From the NCBI GenBank assembly GCA_016932255.1, contig JAFGDE010000012.1, positions 1 to 58,048 on the forward strand: a stretch of 58,048 bases of DNA. The letters are read 5' to 3'. A model generated the notes under the pieces. The model was not told where the DNA came from and did no database searches. It saw only the letters and a program-made list of their open reading frames with translations. This DNA comes from Candidatus Saganbacteria bacterium (GTDB lineage: Bacteria > Margulisbacteria > WOR-1 > O2-12-FULL-45-9). Numbering within the stretch: the stretch's first letter is position 1; every line of letters starts with the position of its first letter. The translations under genes and the position numbers were made by a program. This document shows positions 8,814-16,107 of this stretch, in pieces.

Positions 8814-9163
8814 TGTCGCAGCACATACTCCGCTATCGCCCGGTAAAGCGTTGTGACGGCCAGGATCGAACAGTGCAGGTGTTCCTCCGGCAGGTCAGGC
8901 AAGCGTTTGATAACTTCGCCGGCTGATATACGCAAGGCTTCGTCAATGGTTTTATCGCGGGCCAGGCTGGCAGTCATTGAGGCGCAGGCCCTGGTGCCGG
9001 CGCAGCCTTCTGTATAATACTTGACCCCGGTAATTTTCCCCTGTTCGATCACTAGATAGAATTCCATTTCCTCGCCGCACAAGCCTTTGACATAAGCCGA
9101 TGCGGTCGGATCGTTCAACCGCCCCAGGAAATCATCTGTTCTCAATCTTTCAGAGCCTGCCAT
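8810..9163 (-). CDS. NifU/IscU-like Fe-S scaffold protein
   Basis: A 117-aa protein with the three cysteines expected of an IscU/NifU N-terminal scaffold: C29 (LCGEE), C54 (EGCAG) and C98 in an HC pair (H97-C98); a further C60 follows C54. The usual Asp near the first cysteine is replaced by Glu. Such scaffolds hold a nascent [2Fe-2S] or [4Fe-4S] cluster. No cysteine desulfurase is present in the window. It overlaps the MinD gene upstream by 22 nt and the MBL gene downstream by 4 nt, so it probably works with them in cluster assembly or transfer. Confidence 0.82.
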   Translation of the reverse strand: MAGSERLRTDDFLGRLNDPTASAYVKGLCGEEMEFYLVIEQGKITGVKYYTEGCAGTRACASMTASLARDKTIDEALRISAGEVIKRLPDLPEEHLHCSILAVTTLYRAIAEYVLRQ

Positions 9164-9993
9164 ATCCCCGACAACTCCTCACCAGCCGCTTGAGCATCAT
9201 ATTCAATGATCATTTTACCGGCGACCATGGCTTCGACAAAGCGGCGGTCAAAAGCTATCTTGCCGACCACCGGCACATCCGCTTTTTTACAATAGTTCTC
9301 GATCTCATCGGTCATCTCCGGGTTAAGGTCATATTTATTGACGGCCAATTTGACCGGGACATTAAAATGCCTGGCCACGTCCATGATCCTTTTAGCGTCA
9401 TGCAGGCCGGAGGTCGTCGGCTCGGTAACGATCAAGGCCAGATCAACACCGGTCAGGGAAGCGATCACCGGACAGCCGATCCCCGGCGGCCCGTCAATGA
9501 TAATATAATCCGAACCCCGCTGTTTGGCAATATCGCGGGCCGCCTGCCTGATCCTGGACACAAGTTTCCCGGAATTTTCTTCAGCGATCCCCAGTTTCGC
9601 GTGGACGAATGGGCCGAATCTCGTATCTGAAATGAACCATTCTCCGGCTTTATTATCGACCAGCTTAACAGCATCAGAGGAACAAACCCTGGCGCAGAGG
9701 CCACAGCCTTCACAATCGATCGGATCAACAATGTATTTCCCGTTGATCGCCTGGAAACGGCAAGCCGCCAGACATTGACCGCACTTGGTACACGCTCCCG
9801 GGTCGATGACAGCTGTTTTGCCGCAAATGAACTCATGCCGCTGCCTGATCTTTGGCTGAAGCAGCAGATGCAGATCAGCCGCATCCACATCGCAGTCGAC
9901 CATGATCTTGTTCTCAGCTAGCGCGGCCAAAGCACCGGTAATGACCGTCTTGCCGGTACCCCCTTTGCCACTGATGATAACTATCTGTTTCAT
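9142..9993 (-). CDS. MinD-superfamily P-loop ATPase with inserted ferredoxin domain
   Basis: A 283-aa Mrp/MinD-type ATPase. A deviant Walker A (SGKGGTGKT) lies at residues 8-16 and an IIDGPPG Walker B-like motif follows. Between them is a two-cluster ferredoxin domain with CTKCGQCLAAC and CEGCGLCARVC motifs, each fit for a [4Fe-4S] cluster. Such proteins usually occur as tandem pairs and are presumed to act as ATP-dependent dimers in metallocluster assembly or electron transfer. It overlaps its paralogue upstream by 4 nt. Cytoplasmic; exact role unproven in the family. Confidence 0.9.
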   Translation of the reverse strand: MKQIVIISGKGGTGKTVITGALAALAENKIMVDCDVDAADLHLLLQPKIRQRHEFICGKTAVIDPGACTKCGQCLAACRFQAINGKYIVDPIDCEGCGLCARVCSSDAVKLVDNKAGEWFISDTRFGPFVHAKLGIAEENSGKLVSRIRQAARDIAKQRGSDYIIIDGPPGIGCPVIASLTGVDLALIVTEPTTSGLHDAKRIMDVARHFNVPVKLAVNKYDLNPEMTDEIENYCKKADVPVVGKIAFDRRFVEAMVAGKMIIEYDAQAAGEELSGIWQALKD

Positions 9994-10829
9994 TTCTGCC
10001 CTCCCCGGCCGACCGCTGCCAGCAGATCAATGAATCGCTGCCGATATTCAGGCTTGCCTTCGATCAACAAAACGCCTTTTGAATACAAAGCCGCGATCTC
10101 GCGGTCAAAAGGGATCTCCATCAGTATAGGGATATCATTTTCTGCGCAGTATCGCTGTGTTTTATCATCACCAATATCAGCCCGATTGATAATGACGCCG
10201 AAAGGCAGTTGTAATTTCCTGACCATTGCCACGGCCAGTTTCAGGTCGTTCAAACCGAACGGGGTCGGCTCGGTCACCAGGAGGCAGAAATCGCTACCTT
10301 TGACCGCGGCTATGACCGGACATGACGTTCCCGGCGGCGCGTCGATGATCACGGTCTTGTCCGGTTCGATCAGTTGTTTGACCTGCCGGATCAGCGGCGG
10401 CGACATGGCCTCGCCGACATTGAGACAGCCCTGCACGAACGACAATTCGTTCCTGCTCCCGACATCGATCACACCAATATCGCGGGGCTTCTCGATAATA
10501 GCTTGGCGCGGACAGAGCAGTGCGCAGGCACCGCAGCTGTGGCAGAGCGCCGGAAAGATCAGGACCTTATTTTTGGCGGAAACGATCGCATTGTACTCGC
10601 AGACCTCAGCGCATTTGCCGCAGTGATTGCACTTATTTTCATTGACTTCGGGCACCAGGACGGACGCCTTAAGGCTTTTTTCGATCTTTGGCTTGATAAA
10701 AATAGCGGCATTCGGTTCCTCAACATCGCAATCGAGCAGCTGAGCATTGCCTCCGGCGGCCAAAGCCAGAGAGGTCGCAATAAGTGTTTTACCCGTACCG
10801 CCTTTACCTGAAGCTACAGCGATGATCAT
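9990..10829 (-). CDS. MinD-superfamily P-loop ATPase with inserted ferredoxin domain (paralogue)
   Basis: Paralogue of the next gene, 279 aa, with Walker A SGKGGTGKT at residues 7-15, IIDAPPG, and two [4Fe-4S] motifs CNHCGKCAEVC and CHSCGACALLC. The pair probably forms a heterodimer. It overlaps both the methyltransferase upstream and its partner downstream by 4 nt, so the stoichiometry is likely coupled translationally. Context with an IscU-like scaffold, NifX-like proteins and a radical SAM enzyme points to iron-sulfur or other metal-cluster handling. Confidence 0.9.
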   Translation of the reverse strand: MIIAVASGKGGTGKTLIATSLALAAGGNAQLLDCDVEEPNAAIFIKPKIEKSLKASVLVPEVNENKCNHCGKCAEVCEYNAIVSAKNKVLIFPALCHSCGACALLCPRQAIIEKPRDIGVIDVGSRNELSFVQGCLNVGEAMSPPLIRQVKQLIEPDKTVIIDAPPGTSCPVIAAVKGSDFCLLVTEPTPFGLNDLKLAVAMVRKLQLPFGVIINRADIGDDKTQRYCAENDIPILMEIPFDREIAALYSKGVLLIEGKPEYRQRFIDLLAAVGRGGQK

Positions 10830-11500
10830 TTAAGCGGCTCCTCTGCCATGATCCCAATGAACGCCCCGAACGGCAAGGCCAATCGGCTGAGGGACCTTTC
10901 CAACCACAAGCGTTGAGCAAAGGCGAAATAAGTATCGAACAACGGCAAGAAGATAGTGCCGCGCCAGTTGATCTTAACCGACCTCCCCAACATTTTCTTG
11001 ACCTCATTCAGAACGTAAAACCTGGCCTGTTGCCAGATCTCTTTGCCGCTCCTTTTGCGCCTCCAGGCCAGCAGGCTGTGCCGGTTAAGTATACCAAAAA
11101 AAAGACGGCCCCGACTGACCCGGAAAGCCTCCTCTATCGCTCGCTTTGGCTCTGCCATGAACTCAAGCGTTGTAACCATCGCCACCAGGTCAAAACTTTT
11201 ATCAGCGAACGGGAGTTGATACGCCTCTCCCTGCTTCAGATCTATCTTGAAGCGGCCTGATCTGTCACGGGCCAGGCTGAGCATCTCAGCTGAAGTATCC
11301 AGACCAACAACTTCGGCTCCAAGCGAGGCAAAATATTCAGTAAAATGGCCTGTGCCGCAACCTATTTCGAGGATCCTTTCTCCTGGTTTGACCCGGCAGA
11401 GATCAGCAATGACCTGCTTTTCCAAGCGGTCCACCAATCTGCCCTTAGGCCGGCGGTACCAGGCCTCATAAGCAAGCGGCTGGTCAAAATTAGCCCGCAT
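10826..11500 (-). CDS. Class I SAM-dependent methyltransferase
   Basis: A 224-aa methyltransferase with ILEIGCGTGHF (motif I), GLDTS acidic loop and an ALLEF-like segment. Start ATG 11500 is chosen because it forms a TGATG overlap with the J-domain gene stop and has a GGGGTGG ribosome-binding site; an in-frame ATG at 11512 is an alternative. The C-terminal third is basic and hydrophobic. Similar enzymes are found within MinD/ferredoxin gene clusters, but the substrate is unknown. Confidence 0.8.
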   Translation of the reverse strand: MRANFDQPLAYEAWYRRPKGRLVDRLEKQVIADLCRVKPGERILEIGCGTGHFTEYFASLGAEVVGLDTSAEMLSLARDRSGRFKIDLKQGEAYQLPFADKSFDLVAMVTTLEFMAEPKRAIEEAFRVSRGRLFFGILNRHSLLAWRRKRSGKEIWQQARFYVLNEVKKMLGRSVKINWRGTIFLPLFDTYFAFAQRLWLERSLSRLALPFGAFIGIMAEEPLK

Positions 11501-11805
11501 CAACCACCCCAAGCAGAATCACGACCGAACCGTTGCTGCCAAAAAGCCGCAGGATCATCTTTAGTCATGGCCTCCTCGGCCAATGGATACTGATAATCTT
11601 CAATATATTTCCGGATCGTTTCATAGGCTTGATTGATCCGCTTCATCTTTTCCTGACAGTGCTGTTTATCTTTTTCAGGACAGCTATCCGGGTGCCACTT
11701 TTGGGCCAGGCCGCGATAAGCCGCTTTGATCACGGGCAGACTGGCCTTTTCTCCCAGCCCAAGGACGTTTTTGGCCTTCTCAATATCAGCAGCACTCGGC
11801 TTCAT
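11500..11805 (-). CDS. J-domain (DnaJ-like) protein
   Basis: A 101-aa protein whose central part matches a J-domain: LGLGEKASLPVIKAAYR, then KWHPDSCPE in which HPD is the invariant Hsp70-stimulating tripeptide, then a helix ending INQAYETI. J-domains recruit DnaK; in Fe-S biogenesis HscB does this for IscU, which may be the role here given the IscU-like gene downstream (inference). Start ATG 11805 has a GGGAG ribosome-binding site at suitable spacing; ATG 11811 is possible. The start overlaps the end of the membrane-protein gene. Confidence 0.82.
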   Translation of the reverse strand: MKPSAADIEKAKNVLGLGEKASLPVIKAAYRGLAQKWHPDSCPEKDKQHCQEKMKRINQAYETIRKYIEDYQYPLAEEAMTKDDPAAFWQQRFGRDSAWGG

Positions 11806-12415
11806 GATCATGCTCTCCCACGAACAATAATGGAAAGACAATATCACTGACACAGCACGGCACCCAGACCGCCAGGAACAAGAAGACAAAGATGACCAGG
11901 CTCAAGAACCAATTGATGGTCCCGCCTAAAGCCACAATAATATGAAAAAGCGACGCCCAGGTGCTTAAAAGGACATGACCGGCGTGAGGGAATTTGGTCC
12001 TGGGCCAAAAATAAGCGATCGCCACCCCCAGAAAAGCGGCAGGATTGACCAGCCACCATTTCTCAATAAAACCGAGGTGCAAGCCGCGGTTAGGCAGGTT
12101 CAGCATGGCCTCGCCTAGATAAGGGATGATCGAATCACTTAATGTAGCAATACCGATCGATCCGACATAACCAATGATCAACAAAGTGAAGAGATTACAC
12201 TTTATCTTCAATTTTCCACACTTATAGTGATTATACATGGCAGCTGTGACCAGGGCGCTCAAAACCACATGTAACGGATGCAGAGTATAAAATATGGTCA
12301 GAGCCGTTGGTGAAGGCGTGCGATAGAAGATCAACATTATCACTATACCACTTAGGGCCCCTAACACCGTAAAAGGAGCATGATTGCGCAATTCCTTTAA
12401 AATATTTTTCAGCAT
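11786..12415 (-). CDS. Polytopic membrane protein with His/Cys-rich C-terminus
   Basis: A 209-aa protein with about five to six transmembrane helices (residues 15-35, 42-60, 73-92, 118-135, 150-195). It has a CC pair near the end of the last helices (WVPCCVSD) and ends HDHEAECC, a tail well suited to bind a soft or transition metal. I do not recognise a family with certainty. Within this operon it could move or sense a metal (inference). Its last 20-26 bases are also the start of the J-domain gene in another frame. Confidence 0.75.
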   Translation of the reverse strand: MLKNILKELRNHAPFTVLGALSGIVIMLIFYRTPSPTALTIFYTLHPLHVVLSALVTAAMYNHYKCGKLKIKCNLFTLLIIGYVGSIGIATLSDSIIPYLGEAMLNLPNRGLHLGFIEKWWLVNPAAFLGVAIAYFWPRTKFPHAGHVLLSTWASLFHIIVALGGTINWFLSLVIFVFLFLAVWVPCCVSDIVFPLLFVGEHDHEAECC

Positions 12416-12424
12416 TATCTTATC

Positions 12425-13183
12425 CTAAATCACCGGCCGCCGTTTTTTTGTCTCTGCCTCATCTATTGGCCGGGCGTCAGGCCGTTCCACATCATAGACC
12501 GTGTAGACCTTGAGCGGAGCGAAAAGCTCCTTCAACGGCTCAAGCTCTTTCTTGGACAACGGTTCGACCGGACAGGGCCGCAGCGGGGTATTAAGCTGCA
12601 CCTCGACCGGATCTATCTGTTTAGCCAAGCGGGCCAGGTCAGCCACCCGCTCCTTGTTCTGCGGTACAATCATGATCTGCAAGGCCAGCCTGCCGGGATA
12701 TTCTTCCTGGAATTGCTTGATCCCGTTAAGGACCAACCTTAAAGTGGTCCCGTTAGTCGGATGATTGATCTCCTGGAACAGTCTTTCATCCGGCGCGTCC
12801 AGCTTGGCGACCACCAGATCGGTCAGGCTGAGTTCTTTTCTGACCTCCGGTTGATGCATCAGAGAAGAATTTGTCAGGACCGCGACCGGCTGTTTAAAGC
12901 GCTGCTTGATCGCGGCAATGACCTCTCCCAGATTAACCGCCAGGGTCGGTTCACCGGTGCCTGATAAAGTAATGTAATCGATCGCTATTTCCGGGAGACT
13001 GTCCAGTTCGCTGATGATCGCTGCGGTCGGCACGAACAGGCCGCGCTTGATTATGTGCCGGACTGTCGGCCCCAACTGACAGTAATTACACTCAAAAGTG
13101 CAGTTTTTTTCCCCGGAGATCAGGTCAACGCCCAACGACCTCCCCAGACGCCAGGACGGCACTGGTCCATAAATATATTTCAA
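12425..13183 (-). CDS. Radical SAM protein (COG0731-like)
   Basis: A 252-aa radical SAM enzyme with CX3CX2C at C28-C32-C35, which ligates the [4Fe-4S] cluster that cleaves SAM. The N-terminus (YGPVPSWRLGRSLGVDL) is characteristic of the short COG0731 group related to TYW1 but lacking its flavodoxin part. A GTGEPT segment serves as the glycine-rich SAM-binding motif. Substrate unknown; the cluster suggests protein or cofactor modification. 11 bp separate it from the flavoprotein gene upstream. Confidence 0.88.
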   Translation of the reverse strand: MKYIYGPVPSWRLGRSLGVDLISGEKNCTFECNYCQLGPTVRHIIKRGLFVPTAAIISELDSLPEIAIDYITLSGTGEPTLAVNLGEVIAAIKQRFKQPVAVLTNSSLMHQPEVRKELSLTDLVVAKLDAPDERLFQEINHPTNGTTLRLVLNGIKQFQEEYPGRLALQIMIVPQNKERVADLARLAKQIDPVEVQLNTPLRPCPVEPLSKKELEPLKELFAPLKVYTVYDVERPDARPIDEAETKKRRPVI

Positions 13184-13194
13184 AACGTTCCCTC

Positions 13195-14544
13195 CTATAA
13201 TTTATTGATCACGTTCTGCGCAGCCACTACCAGCGGGTACATCGTCGGCGGCGCGGTCAAGTGCGGCTGGGTCGCCATTTGCAAAGTCTCGAGTTCCGTG
13301 GCCGACACACGCTGCTGCAGCGCCAGTCCGATAATATTGATCATCTCACCGGCTGACATGCCGCCGGAAACCTGGCCCCCTAGCAGAATACCAGACTGTC
13401 TGGAAAAGATCAGCTTGACCTTGACCTTGTTGGCACCGGGGATACTGGCAGGATGCTTGTCCGGCGCTTCGGCAGTTCCGACGGCGAATTCAAAGCCTTC
13501 TTTCCTGGCCGTGTCTTCGGTCAGTCCAGCCGATCCCAGCACCAGACCGGCGACATAGGTCGAATAAATAGCAATCGTCCCTTTATTCTCGCGCACGACC
13601 TTTAATTGAAAAAGATTAGCGCCGGCAATCCTGGCTTCCGCAGTCGCGGTCGAGGCCAGCATGACCGGCAGGTTCTTGCGGGTGAAGAAATCGCGCTTGC
13701 CGGCGCAATCGCCCACCGCAAAGATGTCCGGGTCTGAGGTGCGCATATATTCGTCGGTCCAGATGCCCTTGCCCCGACCCATATCTAGACCAGCATCCTT
13801 GGCCAGTTTAACATTGGGTAATGCACCGATCCCCAGGACGACCAGATCGACCGGCAGTTCACTGCCGTCAGAAAGGAGAACTGATTCGACCTTTTCCTTA
13901 CCCTTGATCTCCTGGACCTTTTTGCCGCAGATCACCTCAACTCCTTTAGCTTTCAATTTCTCCTCGACCTGCTGACCGAATTCAGGGTCAAAGGAATTCA
14001 TTAAAAGGTTCGGCAGGAGTTCGACCAGCCTGACCTTGAGGTCTTTGATCCCGGCCAGTTCATCCGCGAACTCAATGCCGATAAAGCCGCCGCCGATGAT
14101 CAAAGCGCTCTTAGCCTTGACCACCTTGTCCTTCATTGCCTTGAGATAGCCCATTTCCTTATGGATGGGATAAACGCCCTTGTTATCCAACCCATTGATC
14201 GGCGGAACGATCGGCTCGGAGCCAACTGCCAGGACAAGTTTGTCATAGCCCAGTTCCTTTCCGGCCTTTAGTTTGACCGTTTTAGCCTTGCGATCAATGG
14301 TGGTGACCTCATCAACAACAAGTTCGATCTTGTTTTTTTCCAGCGGCGCATTACCCATGGCATTATCTTCTGGTTTTTGCAGCGTGCAGTACATATAAGG
14401 GATGCCGCAAGGGATCACACCCTGGCCCACGCTTTTTATCAGGACGATCTTCTTGTTAGGATAATAGTTGCGCGCGGTCACAGCGCTGATAACACCGGCG
14501 GGCCCCCCTCCGACAACGATGACATCATACTCCTCTTTTGCCAT
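13195..14544 (-). CDS. FAD-dependent pyridine nucleotide-disulfide oxidoreductase (CoA-disulfide reductase / NADH oxidase-like)
   Basis: A 449-aa flavoprotein with an N-terminal FAD motif (VGGGPAG, residues 11-17), a second GxGxxG in the NAD domain (IIGGGFIGIE), and a C-terminal dimerisation domain. The redox cysteine of the CoADR/Nox group is C46 (PCGIPY). It probably reduces CoA disulfide, persulfide or polysulfide, or oxygen, with NAD(P)H. In a cluster dealing with iron and sulfur, a persulfide or polysulfide substrate is attractive but unproven. Confidence 0.86.
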   Translation of the reverse strand: MAKEEYDVIVVGGGPAGVISAVTARNYYPNKKIVLIKSVGQGVIPCGIPYMYCTLQKPEDNAMGNAPLEKNKIELVVDEVTTIDRKAKTVKLKAGKELGYDKLVLAVGSEPIVPPINGLDNKGVYPIHKEMGYLKAMKDKVVKAKSALIIGGGFIGIEFADELAGIKDLKVRLVELLPNLLMNSFDPEFGQQVEEKLKAKGVEVICGKKVQEIKGKEKVESVLLSDGSELPVDLVVLGIGALPNVKLAKDAGLDMGRGKGIWTDEYMRTSDPDIFAVGDCAGKRDFFTRKNLPVMLASTATAEARIAGANLFQLKVVRENKGTIAIYSTYVAGLVLGSAGLTEDTARKEGFEFAVGTAEAPDKHPASIPGANKVKVKLIFSRQSGILLGGQVSGGMSAGEMINIIGLALQQRVSATELETLQMATQPHLTAPPTMYPLVVAAQNVINKL

Positions 14545-14571
14545 TACGCACTCCTTACCACTATTATATAT

Positions 14572-14940
14572 TTACTTCTGCTTGCCCGAATCCTTGGGCG
14601 CAGTAGCATCGCTGGCCTGCTGCAGCTTGCCTGCCTTATAAGCTTCAACAGCTTGTTTGACAGTGCCGCCAGCGCCGACAAATATCTTTAAACCCAGTTC
14701 CGCTAGGGTCATGTAAGCGTTGGGGCCCACATTGCCGGTGACCACAGCTTGAGCTCCCGCTGAAGCGACCATCTGGGCGGACTGGATACCCGCACCGCCA
14801 ACGGCCGTGGCGGCCGGATTACTCAGCGCCTCGAACTCAAGTGTAGCATCATCGATTATGATAAAATAGCTGCAACGGCCAAAGCGCGGATCGACCTGGC
14901 TCTCCAGGTCAGCCCCTTGCGCTGTAACACATATCTTCAT
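14572..14940 (-). CDS. NifX/NifB-C-like (dinitrogenase iron-molybdenum cofactor) domain protein
   Basis: A single-domain protein of 122 aa from the NifX/NafY/NifB C-terminal family, which binds metal-sulfur clusters. It opens with a beta strand and has DPRFGRCSYFIIID, the usual DxRFGRxxYF signature, and a GAxxVVTGNVGPNA segment. There are no nif structural genes nearby, so a role in nitrogen fixation is unlikely; relatives such as archaeal IssA store or carry Fe-S clusters. It overlaps the paralogue upstream by 4 nt. Confidence 0.87.
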   Translation of the reverse strand: MKICVTAQGADLESQVDPRFGRCSYFIIIDDATLEFEALSNPAATAVGGAGIQSAQMVASAGAQAVVTGNVGPNAYMTLAELGLKIFVGAGGTVKQAVEAYKAGKLQQASDATAPKDSGKQK

Positions 14941-15338
14941 TTGCTGTGGCCTCCTTGATCATCGGGATGATCACAAGTTGATTTGGGCACACCGTATCCC
15001 CTACCCGCCCCCGGAGTGCAAAGAGAATCTCCTCCCTCTAAGTTGCCGGCAGCCAATTGAGCTATGACCTCGTCCAGGCCGCCGCTGACACCAAGGACCG
15101 TCTTAATGCCGGCTTCAGCGAACAATTGCTTGGCCCGCATTCCCATACCGCCAGCGACGATGCATTCTACACCCTGTTGTTTCAGGAACTGCGGCAGGAA
15201 GCCTGGTTGGTGACCGGGGTTGGATAGAGTCTGCTTCGATCTAACCTCTTTGGCCTCGATCTTGACCAAAGTAAATAAGGGACAACGGCCAAAATGCTCT
15301 GACACACGGCCATTATCCGTGGAAATCGCGATCTTCAT
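14937..15338 (-). CDS. NifX/NifB-C-like domain protein (paralogue)
   Basis: Second NifX-type protein, 133 aa, with VSEHFGRCPLFTLV signature, a GGMGMRA segment, and a C-terminal tail rich in Gly, Cys and His (SLCTPGAGRGYG, then CDHPDDQGGHSK) that the paralogue lacks and that could bind metal. ATG 15338 is preferred to the adjacent ATG 15341 because AGGAGG (15345-15350) then lies 6 nt away instead of 3. Together with DUF5320 and DUF134 it forms a recurring bacterial and archaeal gene set. Confidence 0.87.
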   Translation of the reverse strand: MKIAISTDNGRVSEHFGRCPLFTLVKIEAKEVRSKQTLSNPGHQPGFLPQFLKQQGVECIVAGGMGMRAKQLFAEAGIKTVLGVSGGLDEVIAQLAAGNLEGGDSLCTPGAGRGYGVPKSTCDHPDDQGGHSK

Positions 15339-15352
15339 CATTTACCTCCTAA

Positions 15353-15589
15353 TTAGCGTCCAAACCAGCGTCCACGGCCAAAGCCGCGGCCACCTCCGCG
15401 GCCAAAACCACGACCACTACCCCAGCCGAAACAACGCCCCCAGAACCTACCCCAGGGACCCGGCTGTGGAACTTGCTGGTCACGCTGCTCGCTCGGCTGG
15501 CCCGGCTGCTGCTCTTTAGCGCAGTAGCCCATGCCCCAACCGGTCAGCGGGCCTTCGCCTCTGGGCCCAGTTCCATCAAAACCTGGCAT
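15353..15589 (-). CDS. DUF5320 family small Gly/Arg/Phe-rich protein
   Basis: A 78-aa protein with the DUF5320 N-terminal signature (MPGFDGTGPRGEGPLTGWG then GYC) and a C-terminal run of repeated GRGFGRG units. The low-complexity tail is probably disordered. Members are commonly encoded next to NifX-like and DUF134 genes, as here; function unknown. It follows the DUF134 gene by 6 bp with its own ribosome-binding site. Confidence 0.85.
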   Translation of the reverse strand: MPGFDGTGPRGEGPLTGWGMGYCAKEQQPGQPSEQRDQQVPQPGPWGRFWGRCFGWGSGRGFGRGGGRGFGRGRWFGR

Positions 15590-15595
15590 AACATT

Positions 15596-15955
15596 TCACC
15601 TCCCTCGCCATCTTGCTCCACGGCCCCAACCGCGCTGACCCGGCCAAGCCGGACCCAGCGGCGGGACAATGTGCTCTCCGCCAATGATTTTAATAGCCTT
15701 CTTAGAGATTATCGCTCCGATCAGTTTCTTCCTGCCCGAATAGAGCAGGCGCTGGATCGTGCCTCGCGAAACCTTCATTTTTTCAGCCGCCTGCTGCTGG
15801 TCAAGTTCTTCGTGGTCACACAAGCGCATTGCTTCAAGTTCGTCATGGCCCAGTTCGACCAATTCCAGCATGCTCATCGGCACGGCTTGCGGCTTATATA
15901 TTGTGTCGCCGGCGAACGGGTGGCAGAAACGCCACTTCCTTCTTCTCGGGCTCAT
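15596..15955 (-). CDS. DUF134 family DNA-binding regulator
   Basis: A 119-aa protein of the DUF134 family. The N-terminal basic segment with a single cysteine (WRFCHPF) is followed by the family's helix-turn-helix similar to sigma factor region 4 (ELDQQQAAEKMKVSRGTIQRLLYSGRK in positions about 51-77). Members are encoded with NifX-like genes and are presumed transcription regulators. It is the first gene of the operon, and a 14-bp palindrome overlaps its predicted transcription start, so autoregulation is likely. The C-terminus is Gly/Arg/Trp-rich. Confidence 0.86.
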   Translation of the reverse strand: MSPRRRKWRFCHPFAGDTIYKPQAVPMSMLELVELGHDELEAMRLCDHEELDQQQAAEKMKVSRGTIQRLLYSGRKKLIGAIISKKAIKIIGGEHIVPPLGPAWPGQRGWGRGARWRGR

Positions 15956-15980
15956 ATGCTCCCTACGCTCCCTCTCTTCT

Positions 15981-16015
15981 GAAATTCTGATGATCTGATA
16001 ATCTGATATTCCGAT
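15981..16015 (-). repeat. Short tandem repeat in the DUF134 leader
   Basis: On the minus strand the untranslated leader carries three close copies of ATCAGA at 8-9-nt steps (with a fourth degenerate). It lies between the transcription start and the DUF134 ATG. Purpose unknown; a regulator or RNA-binding site is possible. Confidence 0.4.
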
Positions 16016-16016
16016 T

Positions 16017-16030
16017 TGTGCATATGCACA
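16017..16030. promoter_or_regulatory. 14-bp perfect palindrome, candidate DUF134 operator
   Basis: TGTGCATATGCACA is a perfect inverted repeat directly downstream of the -10 box of the 13-gene operon (sharing its last base) and covers the predicted start point. A dimeric repressor bound there would block transcription. Attribution to DUF134 is inference from gene order. Confidence 0.55.
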
Positions 16031-16059
16031 TTATAACAAAGACCCGCAATAGCTGTCAA
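16030..16059 (-). promoter_or_regulatory. Strong promoter of the DUF134-NifX-MinD operon
   Basis: On the minus strand, consensus -35 TTGACA (16054-16059), 18-bp spacer and consensus -10 TATAAT (16030-16035) with an extended TGT just upstream of it. This is the best sigma-70 promoter in the window and fits a system that needs tight repression by an operator. Confidence 0.72.
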
Positions 16060-16066
16060 GTTCAAA

Positions 16067-16099
16067 TTGCAATATCTTTATGTAATGATAAAATATAGT
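16067..16099 (+). promoter_or_regulatory. Promoter of serine hydrolase operon
   Basis: -35 TTGCAA (16067-16072), 16-bp spacer, TAAAAT (16089-16094) with extended TG at 16086-16087; an alternative -10 TATAGT is at 16094-16099, which would make the ATG at 16108 leaderless. Confidence 0.5.
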
Positions 16100-16107
16100 T
16101 GTTCGTC

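Noticed and set aside
14572-15338. NifX-like genes considered as evidence for nitrogen fixation
   Set aside because: No nifHDK, nifB or nifE/N in the window, and these single-domain proteins are widespread in non-fixers.
8097-15955. The 13-gene operon considered as a phage-defence island
   Set aside because: No nuclease, toxin, helicase or signalling module; all parts fit metal-cluster handling, and codon use and G+C look like the neighbours.
15981-16015. ATCAGA repeats considered as a CRISPR fragment
   Set aside because: Units are too short, spacing is 8-9 nt and no cas genes are near.
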